Positions 45,491-55,993 of a stretch of 64,000 bases of DNA are shown here, piece by piece. The notes under the pieces are model-generated. The model was not told the DNA's origin. It worked only from the letters and a program-made list of their open reading frames with translations, and ran no database searches. The stretch is from the NCBI RefSeq assembly GCF_029873635.1, contig NC_080422.1:58253889-58317888 (forward strand), written 5' to 3'. Source of the DNA: Malania oleifera (taxonomy: Eukaryota > Streptophyta > Magnoliopsida > Santalales > Ximeniaceae). The position numbers were made by a program, and so were the translations under genes. Position 1 is the stretch's first letter, and each line of letters starts with the position of its first letter.

Positions 45491-46420
45491 TTATGAAAGA
45501 TGCTATATTATCACATATTATATGTTATCAGAACTCGGATGTTAGTTTAGTTCATTTTAGAAGCACAGTACCATAGCTTATAGATCAGATGTTTATGATC
45601 AAATTAGTGCTAACCACCCCATGAGGGGGTGGGAGATGGATAGTCGATGTGGCTTTCAGTAGAGTGTGGACGTCCACTTGGCAGCCTGGACCAGGGTGTG
45701 GCAGGCCCATCGTACTTACAAATATTTTGTACTCGGCAGTGGTCGGCCAGCCATTGTCGGGTCCCACCTTCGGGCTGCACAACCCGTCATGGGGGGTAAT
45801 ACATGACATCAGCTAACTATTCATCCAGGGTATGTTTTCAGTATTATCAGTTATAACAGATGTTTTAAGTACGATATGATTTATTAGCAAATATGAAAGT
45901 ATGTGATTATTCAGTGCAATATGTTAAACGTTTACAGAAATATGAAATGTACTGTATATGTATAATTGCCTTAAATGTTCATGTTGTCACACAACTGTAT
46001 TTAGTTTATTTTCCCTTACTAAAAAGTGTCTCACCCCAAAACCTAATTAATTTTTCAGGAGACCCTAAGTGACCGATGGGTCGTGGCCGCCATTGAGCTT
46101 ACTAAGTTACCCCATTAGGAGGGTAAGATTTTGTACTAGGATCAGGATTATTTTGTTGTTTGATCCTAGAGTTATTTTGATGTTTTGGAGGATGTATATA
46201 AACACAGTATATCGATGATGTAGTAAACTCTGGTATTACGGTTTATGGTTGGATGATTAAGATTTTACACTTATTGCTGCTTAGGTTTCCGCTATGATTC
46301 ACAAGTGTCCCCGCTACCCACGGGTTCAGGATGAGATTAGTATTATTTATGTTTCATTTATGTTAAATTAAGCAAGTCGTTACAGGTGGCTCCACCTATA
46401 AGGAGTATGTAACGAGTGGC

Positions 46421-48432
46421 AATTGGAATTGGTGTATTCCCAAGAGGGGGGGGGGAATTGGGTATTTAAAAATTCCTCCTAAATTTGGTCCAAATTCCAA
46501 AACCAGTATTACACAAACCTAGGGTTTTTCTATATATTCATAAACTCAACAATCTCAATAGTAAAACATAAAATTCAAGTACTGGAATTTAAAATGCGGA
46601 AATTAAAAGCAGGCACAAGAAATGTTATCAGGGTTCAGCCAACTGTGCCTATGTCCTCACCTCGGCTCCCAAGCCCGAAGATTACCATTATTGCTCACTT
46701 AACTGGTGGAGCGGCACCTTTTACAATCAGATCAAATTCACAGGGCTGACCTCAACCTTTACAAACTTTCCTTGTGGGCCAGAGAAGGCCCTACCAACTG
46801 ATCCTTACGGACTAGATCAAACCCCCTCAAGCCATGCCTAGAATACAACAAACAATTTAAAATTGTGTACAATCAAGATGCTTCTTACACTAAGCAAATA
46901 TGTACCAATACGCACATGCAATAATCAATGCACTTCCAAATGATAAGAATTATAAGCTCAATGCAAACAATGTGTAATAGCACTCTAGGTAATGTTAATA
47001 ATCAATCAAGTACAAGAGTGTATTCTCAAACTTATCTTTGAAACAATATATCAATATATCAATCACAAATTAGGTTTCAAAGATTTCGTAAATATAATCA
47101 AATACCTCAAAATGATTTTTAAAAATTTTAAGCACAAAAGATATTTTGTAAACTAAGCTTGTCAAAAAATATTTACTTCACAATACAAGACAAGCTTAAG
47201 AGTCTTGCAATCAAAATGCAAAGACTCACAAGCTAAATAAAGTTTCCCCCAAAATGAATTTATAGATTAAATCCTAGGGAAAACCTTTTGGCCTAACTCT
47301 CAACAAAATCAACAATCAATCAAGCCAATAAGAGTATAAGCTATAGAAGGGAGTGTAGGTAATCTTAGTTTAATCTCACTCAAAGATTTTTCAAAAGGAT
47401 GAGTATTAGGGTTTGAATGTAAAGAAATAACTCTCAAAAATTCAAAGGAAAGTTTGCTAATTAAAATCCCTAATCATATCTTAATTGTGACAAATGAGGA
47501 GGTATTTATAGTGTTGGAAAACATTATAGTCATTAGGGACACGCTAGGTATTTTGGAAAAAGATTAAATGAGTTTAATTAAAATTAACCCAGTTTAACCT
47601 CGGTAAAATTCGAGCAACCTGAGAGGTTCGGTCAACCATTTTTAAGGTTCGGTCGACCAAAGTGTTTTTAAACTAAGGTGTTGGTTGACCAGACTTGAGG
47701 CGATTTTTGAACCTCCGAGATTCGGTCGACTAGGCTAAGTTCGGTTAATCGAATTTCGATGTTCGGTCAACCAGGTCATTTTTCAACTTCAAGTTCGGTC
47801 AACCAGGGCATTGGGATTTCCCAAGTGCCATTTCGGTCGACCAAAGCGTTGAAGTTCATTTCACATTTGGTCGACCAAATGGTCAACTGTTGACCCTGGG
47901 GAGGTTTAGTCGACCAAAAGTCTATATAGGTTCAGGTTCGGTCGATTGAGTGGTCAACATTTGACCTTGGAAGGTTTGGTCAACCGAAACACTAAAAGTG
48001 TGCATTTAAGTCCTGATTTGAGTCTAAAGTTACTTGCAGAGACCTAGGGTCTATCTAAGGTCAAGATTCTTTAATTTAGCCTAAAAAACCTAGCGTCGGT
48101 TGACCCTAAAGTCTGTCTACGGTCATTACTGAGCTTATAATCCTATTATGCATGTCATGCATTAATTATTACAGACCTTGGATTATAATTATAGACCCGA
48201 AATGAATAAAAGAAAATATAATACAACTTGAAACAAAGATTGGTCTTCATGCGTTGCTCCTTCACAATTCTATGAAAACGTCGGGGTATGCTCATTTAAG
48301 TGCTTCTCGGCTTCCAAATTGCATCATCATCTGTGCTAACTAAAACACAAACCTGCTCAAATACCTAAAACACACATATGAGATACTGTGGTTTGTCATA
48401 ATCAAAACAGGGATCTGACCAAAAAGTCAACA
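46421..48432 (-). mobile_element. Nested solo LTR 3 (Sirevirus-like, minus strand), TSD GTGGC
   Basis: On the minus strand it starts TGTTGACTTTTTGGTCAGATC at 48432 and ends ...GGGAATACACCAATTCCAATT at 46421, 2012 bp, flanked by GTGGC (46416-46420 and 48433-48437). The terminal CA appears mutated. It carries a GGTCGACC array at 47590-48000 and a TATA-like CTATAAATACC on the minus strand near 47505, so it belongs to the same box family as 18741-28067. Confidence 0.8.
47590..48000 (-). promoter_or_regulatory. GGTCGACC-type palindromic box array in solo LTR 3
   Basis: Boxes at about 47632, 47649, 47683, 47723, 47764, 47803, 47835, 47869, 47909, 47938 and 47979 read TCGGTCGACC or its CG-to-CA/TG variants. 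On the minus strand they lie upstream of the TATA-like site near 47505. Confidence 0.65.
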
Positions 48433-48731
48433 GTGGCTCCGCTCGGTTTTAAGGAGTGTTATAGTGGAAATGCTTAGGTGGTTTTCTCGAGTCAAGGACG
48501 TAGGTGGGGATAGTCGAACCTTGTAAAAATCTTGGTGTCGTTTTCTCTTACCCTACTCTTTTATATTTCCGTATGTGTATGTTTGATTATATATTATTGT
48601 GATTGTTTTACATATACACCTTTAATTTTGATTGGGATATTACTTGTGAATCTGTTAAATAATCCGCAAAATTTTTTTAAATTCTAATTCACCCCCTCCT
48701 CTCTTGAGATTACACCAATTCTCACACATTC

Positions 48732-50636
48732 AATCAACTATAATTTAATCAATTAGAATTTAACTGATCAATCAATTTAAATTGAATTGACCAATTTATG
48801 TTTGCATTAAACTATGATTTCACCCACACGTTACTTATGCAAATTCCCACATGTCTAATTTCCATTTTTCCTTTTGTACTTGCAGGTTTAAAGATGAAGA
48901 TGTTGGCTCACTTTACTTCATTTTCTATTTTTTATTTTATTTTTTAATGTATTCAATTTTTTTTTTTATTTTTTCCATGTATTTAGTTTGTTTCCTTCTT
49001 TTTTTTTTCCCATTTTAATTGATATTTACACAATGAACAATAACCCAATTACGTTATATAAGCTTGGACAAAATGGAGTGTCTATATAGGTCAATGGTCA
49101 ACTTGCTTCAAACTATTAACAGTCAAAATAAGCAAAAGATAATTAATTTGAGAACTTCTACTAATGAATATAAATTTTCATTTTTTGGGTTCATTTTTCT
49201 TCTAAAACCAAAATCAAAATGCATTAAAAAAACAAAAACCATAGCAAAAGTAATACTGCAAAATTAAAAACAATATAATTATAATATTTTTTTTATTGTT
49301 ACTTTTTGTATATCCTAAACTCCAAATTTCACCCCAAGTTTTATGCCCTACCATGACAAACTTATTGAAGATTACATGAAGCATATGGCATCCCCCACTA
49401 CTAACCTATCTAAGGGTGAGTTTGGTTTCTTTTATGTTTCATCTTCTACTTTTTAAAAGTAAAAATTGATTTTCACGTGTTTAATAAAAAACTTCTCCAT
49501 CTTTAAAAATTAATTTTTTATTTTTTGTAAACTTTTAAAAGTTATAAATTTGAAACTTTTAAAAGTTAAAGCCTAACTTTTATTCTCCAACAAATTATTC
49601 AATCTCATTGTTGTCATTATTTTTTTTTTTTCAAATATCACAATCCTATCAATGCATTAATTATATTTTTAAAAAAAATAGATATCTATTTTAATTTTTT
49701 TAAATACTTTTAAATACCTTATAACCTTTTTACCAAACGCTCAAACTAACTATTTTTTTACAACTCATTTTTCATAGGAAAGTCAAACATTTTAAAAATA
49801 ATATCAAAAGGCTCATTTTAATTAACTTCTTTTAAAAATTCATTTTAAAAATTTATAGGGGACAAACTAAACTTAAGGATTTCCAATTATCTCAAGTGCA
49901 GCACACTTGCCCAGAATAGAGACCAGTGAAATAAATTAGCTTTTTTTTTTGTCCAAATGCTCTCAATTCAACAAAATATAATCCATACATCCAACACAAT
50001 CATGCAATTTATAATTAGAGTCATAATGGGAACCAACCAATCTCATCACAAATTTCTCTCCTAACTTTCGGACTATAGATTTTGAGTCTTGATTTTGGAT
50101 ATATAGGTTTCTACAATCACAGTATAAAGTTATATTGAACATTTTTTAAATCCACAGTCTAAATTCAAGATTATATTTTCGACCTTTATATTTTCTCAGT
50201 GCGTGCTTTACTTTGAAGAATACTTTGAACGTAAAAACTGCGTCAACACAAGAAAGCACGAGCTATGGACCAAGAAGAGGTTTCAAATCAAATTTCTCCA
50301 TTTCAAGCACCAGCTTGTCACAATAAATTAAAGCCCCCACAGTACACTAGCATGTCCGCATAAAAACAAATTATTCCCGAAGGTCGTGGGTTTAGGGTCT
50401 AGGGGGATGCAAACAATTTATCCCGCCGTGAAATTTGGGGCTGGCAAACAGCATTACTCTCGACACATGAGACCATTCCATTGAGTGAATCCACTTGCCA
50501 GGAACATAAGATCCACTCTGGAACACCCTTCGATGCTGACTTGATCCAGTTATTGGTATTCACAACTATGCATTATTTCCCCGGGGAGGGGAGGGGAGGG
50601 AGGGGGGAAGGTAAACATGTACGTATGCTGCATTCT
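48732..50636. other. Gypsy LTR outer piece, then AT-rich gene-downstream sequence
   Basis: 48732 to about 49030 continues the gypsy LTR (its U3 side on the minus strand; the exact end is not visible). 49030-50636 is the region downstream of xylose isomerase: AT-rich, no ORF of note, a possible MITE at 49397-49874 and a G-rich run at 50583-50608. The last must lie close to the gene's 3' UTR or poly(A) site. Confidence 0.45.
49397..49874. repeat. Possible MITE
   Basis: An AT-rich segment of about 480 bases begins GTGAGTTTGGTTTC and ends with GACAAACTAAACT, an imperfect inverted repeat, with TAAGG on both sides. The interior has many TTTTAAAA palindromes. Terminal similarity is weak, so this is only a suggestion. 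Confidence 0.25.
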
Positions 50637-50672
50637 CTATATTGCAGATTGGAAAATCATCTCCGCAAGTTC
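50637..50672 (-). other. XYLA: Terminal 36-base coding exon of xylose isomerase
   Basis: After exon 19 ends at 51894 (...VPSAKQ, then GTGATT), the family's C-terminal [11 protein letters not shown]-stop is found 1.2 kb away behind TGTTGCAG. If the intron were retained, translation would stop two codons later (V, I, TGA), giving a protein lacking the last eleven residues. Homology favours the spliced form. Confidence 0.85.
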
Positions 50673-52349
50673 CTGCAACATTGTTCAAAAATCTTTATTA
50701 GTTCCCACTCGTGACCATACAAAACAAATAAATAATTTGAACGTACCCGCACCAATTAACCTACTTAGATCAAGGTTGACATGCACTTTCATGAAAAAAG
50801 CAGGCTTTAAAATGGGGGAGGGGAGGAGTGTCAAATAAAGAGAAAAGAAAATAAGTGAGCAAAAGCGAATGAAAAGCGAGAAACATTTTCATTGCACATG
50901 CTTCTAGCAGGAATTTTATAATGTTTAATCAGTTTCTAATCTCGCACGCCAAAAAGAACCTACAATTGGGATGTAAGGCAACTTTTTAAGAGCTGTAGCA
51001 GAAAAAGTGCACAAGGATACCCAGAACCCAATGTCACATGACAAAATACTTCATCAAGAAAGAGCACAGATAAAGGACAACATGAAGCGAAAGACGAGGA
51101 GTAATATAATTTTAACAGCCGTCAAGCTTCCACAGAAAACAAAGTGCACAAAGTTTTCAATGAGAAGCCTTTTTTATCAAGGATGCTGCAATTTCATAAT
51201 TTTCCTTTTTGGGTCACCAACTGCTTGGATGTCAAGGATGGCCTGGATCAGTCTAACTCCCCCGGGCCAAAAAAATAAAAATAAAAACAAAAAACGCACC
51301 AGTTCTGGTCAAGGCTTCCACTTGGGAAAGGTCATTATTGCAAGGTAGATGTTACACAGAAATATAAAATTTTGAAGGGGGTGAATTGCACAATTCATCT
51401 TTCTGTTTTAAAAAAAAAAAACAAAAAAGGCAAGCCTAACAAATCCATATGCTAGTTCTCATGTTAGGAAGTCTCGAACAAAGTGGGTATACGTAATGGG
51501 TATCTTTCTTTTGATATACAACCATGAGATAGTAGGTGGTCTCATAAGAAAGGCAGTGTCAATGAAGATGATGAAAGTAAACATATTGACACTAGTAGGG
51601 GAAGATAACAAGTGGTAAACAAGTAGCAATGGAATGTAACAAAAGTAAGGTTATTGACATGTATTGGTCACAAAGGGGCACAAACAAGGAAATTTGCATT
51701 TTGCACTCCCTCCCCCAAAAAGCATTTCTTTTCATTCTCTTTTCCCTTCCTCTTTCAAAGACCTGTATAAATCAGCTCTCAATCTTCTTGAATTTTAGCA
51801 TTTATGAACATGCTAATGTGACGTGAAGAATGCTATGCACTTATGAATGGGTAGCAGCCTGCAGAATATTGAGAACCTAGTGATTCAAATCACCTGTTTA
51901 GCAGAAGGAACTTTAGGTTCTCCCCATTTCATTGCCTTCTTTTCAAGCATTTCAAAATCAGCCTTGCCAGCCTGTTAATATGTACATGTTACTTACCATG
52001 CATAGTTCAAAATGAAACATACCTGCTGAGGCAAAGAGAGAGGACTGGAAGCATGTTACCTCTATTTGAGCCCCAATTTCTGTATCAAAAGTCTCATATC
52101 GCTTGCGAACAAGCTCAGCCAAAGAGCCATCCTTTTTTCCATGGCAAGAAAGAAACATTTAATTGAACCAAATATTTTGGAATAAAGAAAAAAATTGTTT
52201 AAAATAAAGATACTATACGAGACAGAGAGATGTATCACTTCGATCAGCTTAGCGACATTTCTGAGTCCACGAGCCAGGGTATCCATTCCACTTATATGAG
52301 CAATGAACAAGTCCTCAACATCTGTGCTTTCTCTTCGTCTAAAACACAA

Positions 52350-52389
<40 letters not shown>

Positions 52390-53325
52390 AAGGCAGAAAC
52401 TATAAATGAATGAAGAATTATAAAATAAGATATGATCAATACATCATTCCTGAAGCCTCACACCCCCATGCACACATACACACATCCACCACTATGAAGT
52501 GCACATACAGAAGTGGAGACAAATAAAGCAAACATGACATGAACATATGGACAAAGAAATTCCTAAAAAAGGAGACCAATTGTAAGGGTCAAACAAATAG
52601 ACACACATAAAAAGTCCTAAATTCAAGCCACCAAACATCAGAAGAAAGAATACATTTGTTTGGCCAGCCCAAATAGAGGAGACATGAGGAGACGTAGGAC
52701 AAAATAGAAGGATAGAAACTCTCTCCTCTAGAAGCTTTAGGTTTTAGGTCAAGTGGTTTCTTAATTATGAAATCAAAGCTTCTCGCACCAATAATAAGAA
52801 TAAGGCTTACCTTCTCTAAAAGTTCAGATTCTAGGAAAAGTGGTTACTCATTATGGTATGACAATCTCTTTAACCTAAAAGATCTAGGGTAAGATTATTG
52901 GCGCCCTCATTCTTATATTCAATTCAGCATTAAATTCATAGCTGTAAGGTCTACTTTGATTTCAAGCCTATTGCTTGTGCATGAAGGGGAGAGCATCGTA
53001 TAACAACCTGTCAATCGACCAACAATTAGCTTAAGTATTTAGGTTGGGTATTTTTTTCAGTAAACAATGGCTTATTACAGTTAGCAACACCATCTAGTGT
53101 TGCATAAAACATGGATACAGCTATCTTCAACCATGCTGATGTAGGACAGTCAAGAGGGAAGAGAAAAAAGAGAAATAAGAGAGAGAAATACCAGAGAGAG
53201 AGAGAGAGAGAGACTTGCAAGAGAAAGAGCTCGGGCAAAAGAGTATATTAATAATCAAAATGATATCCCATACAGCTATTTGCCTATTTACAGGCAAAAA
53301 ACATCCCTCATAGATCTAGGACAAT

Positions 53326-53363
<38 letters not shown>

Positions 53364-55956
53364 TTTGACATGAGAGACATAAGTGCCTAGGCAATTCAAT
53401 TAATCCAAATCAACATCCTACATATCCATAGGTCTATATTTGCAGGCTGATAAGAAAATCTTGAAATCAATAACAACAAATAGCCCAAAGTAACTTTAAA
53501 AATCCAAAATAACACCAAAATTAAACAAATTCATAAATGTTAAGTGATGTGAAAAAGTTACTTTCTGAGCTCTAGCAAGACTGAGCCACTCTTTACATAT
53601 TTTCAATCTTGAATTGACTTTGCCAATCCATCCATTCCTGTTTGCTTAATGACCTCAATTCTCTTTCTACAAGAATTTGAAATATGAATTGTAGTAATAT
53701 TGAATGGTCTAATAACTCAATTTGAGTTTCCTCCAAATCTACACAATTCTCTTGCTAATTGGATTGAGTTTGCGAGTCCTTGAAGATCTTTGTTTGGGCC
53801 AACATATTTCATTCAGGTGTTGATCCAATTGCTATGGCAACAATAAATCAAGTTTGGGACTTGAATCACAGCAGTTCTTCTCAGTGCTATGACGAGGCTT
53901 AAGGGACACAAAGTTCCTTGGGTTAAAGTATGGAATATTGAAGGTACTCCAAAGTATGCATTTACATTATGGTTGGGAATTAAAGGCAAGCTACTTACGA
54001 GTGACAAAATATGTTGGGGAAACAATGACCAGAAATGTGTGTTATGTGGAGATGAGATTGAAACGATAGACCATCTTTTCTTTAAATGCAGAGTCTCATC
54101 ACATGTCTGGGGAAGTATTAGAAGCTGGTTGGGAATATGCAGGGCCATGACAACTTTGAAAGCAGTAGTGAAATGGCTCCACAAAGAAGTTAGAGGGACT
54201 GGCATCAGTGCTATGGGGAAAAGAGTTGGTCTTGCTACTACAGTCTTCTTCTTATGGCACTTCAGAAATAAGAAGAGGTTTGAGGGCAAGGATATTGGCC
54301 TGAAGGAGCTTGTTGAGGAAATCCAAAGGAACATCTACAGAGTTGTGTTTGATAAATTTGATTTACACTCCATAGGATAATGATAATGGACTCTCTTTTT
54401 CTGGTCATGTTAGCTTGAATTATATTGTATTTGAGTGGATATGATCCCCTGGGTATGCCCGGTTTTGATGTAAAAGTTGTGGTATTTACGATTTTTTGGA
54501 TGGGGAGTTGTGTGCTTCCCGTGAGGTGTATGTGTTGTACATATTCCATTTGATCAATATATTTACCCTTACTAATAATCACAAAAAAAAAACATAAAGT
54601 TTGGGATGCTAAGGCTTTATATACATTGTTTTTCCACAACTTAACAGCTTAAACTTTTAGCCTAGGTGAAATAATCTAACATGGTAGCAGAGCAAACTTG
54701 CTAGAAAGTCTTGGGCTTCTAGTCACATCCCCGGCATTTATTGTTAGTTGTTAAAAATATTGCTTTCAACTCCAAATCAACCTTTTTAGCAAAATTCCAT
54801 AGGAATGAAATCAATTTCTTACAGCAGAGAGCCAATTTCTTCCATAAATGCTCCAACATATTGCACCATATATAGAAGAACTGATGCTGACATGACCAAC
54901 TTCTCAGTATTCTTAAAATTGCAAATCAAATCCCAATTTTTGTAAACCAAGTTCAACTTTTAACTAGTACTATGCAAAATTTTGTGACCCATTCAAATTC
55001 TCCATTGGTGCAGTAAAAATCTTGAAGTGGCAGTCCAAACATCACTCTCAAATCCAAATACCACACCTCATATTGCAATGGCAATTAATATCTTCAGTTT
55101 ATCAGAGAGAACTGAATTTCTCTTACGTGCAGTCAAATCTCCTGAGCAAACCAAGAATGTTGCTTAGAACTGATAGGTATGGCTGACTGGATTTAGTGGG
55201 AATGGGTTAAACTGGGTAATAAGAACTCAAATGTGTCTCTTGCAATATAATTATTCTCTCTCACAAACAAAGCTGAAAGCAAAGGTGGGCCTAGGGCTTG
55301 CAAATTCTAACAAAACATAGAGTGCTCTTGGGCTGCAATGATGGATAGCAGGGGAGTTTGACGATAACAACAACATTGTGAAAATAGGGCTGCAGCAATG
55401 GGAGTATTTCTAAAAGGGTAGTGGTGATGCAAGAGTTGATAACTAGACGAAAGGATGAAGGTCGGCAAATAACGAGATGCCAGCAATATGGTTCTGACAA
55501 GAAATTTCAGGCACGATCCATGATGGAAGCTTTAAAGCAGAGCTGCCTGTCTTTCTGGAACTTTCTCAGAGTTTTAGAACATGGCAGCAATGAGTTTTCC
55601 CCCTTTTCTGGCCTACTGCTTGCATTAACACAGAAACTAGAAACCTTGTACTTTGAACTTTTTTCCAGGCTTCCATACTTCTACTGCTTTGATTCTTTTT
55701 TTTTTTTTTTTTTTGGCAGGAACAACAATTATATTTTTTTTTTTCTGAGATTTAACGTCGGGTTGAGATTTGGATTGAAAGGGCTGTGCGTATGTGGAGA
55801 GATGGCATGGGATGGAGACAATTCCTAGGCAGAAACTTTGGTGGGGGCAACAAATGATTTGTGGATGGAATAAAATATGTTCTGCTACCACTTTGATGTA
55901 AGCCACAGAAGAGAGAAGAAGATAAAGAGAGGAGAAAGAAGAAGAAAAAGAGCAAA

Positions 55957-55993
<37 letters not shown>

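Larger units (their letters stand above)
44196..46384 (+). mobile_element. Nested solo LTR 2 (gypsy chromovirus-like), TSD GGTGG
   Basis: TGTGACAACTCGAATAAT to GCAAGTCGTTACA, 2189 bp, flanked by GGTGG at 44191-44195 and 46385-46389. The TGTGACAACTCG start and the GTTTCCGCT block near the end resemble Tekay/Del-type LTRs. It holds a TTCGTCGACGAA array (44335-44520), a TATA box TCTATAAATATC at 44526-44537 and a GC-rich minisatellite (45288-45490). Confidence 0.8.
41378..48726 (+). mobile_element. Solo Sirevirus-type LTR hosting three further solo LTRs
   Basis: The start TGGTTGACTTTTTGAGTC with TTTTGATAATGACAAATC and the end ...GAGATTACACCAATTCTCACA match the ends of the Sirevirus-like LTRs in this window. 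CATTC flanks both sides (41373-41377 and 48727-48731). After removing the three nested LTRs and their duplications, the host LTR is about 1.8 kb: 41378-42782, 44085-44195, 46390-46420 and 48438-48726. There is no internal region, so it is a recombined solo LTR. It carries TCGTCGACGAA boxes (41815-42100) and a TATA box CTATAAATACC at 42201-42211. Confidence 0.8.

Noticed and set aside
45585-45809. Minus-strand frame of 74 codons (HDGLCSPKVGPDNGWPTT)
   Set aside because: It lies within the solo LTR at 44196-46384 and has no recognisable domain.
51880-51894. Ending xylose isomerase at V-I-TGA in exon 19
   Set aside because: GTGATT after the Gln codon can serve as a donor, and the conserved C-terminal residues are found behind an acceptor at 50673, in frame.
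53813-54334. Minus-strand frame of 173 codons in intron 16
   Set aside because: It is the complement of the LINE zf-RVT coding frame and shows no domain of its own.
54597-55905. A distinct transposon between the two PBS-like sites in intron 16
   Set aside because: The PBS-like sites face each other, no terminal repeats or duplications match, and similarity is too weak to separate one element from mixed debris.
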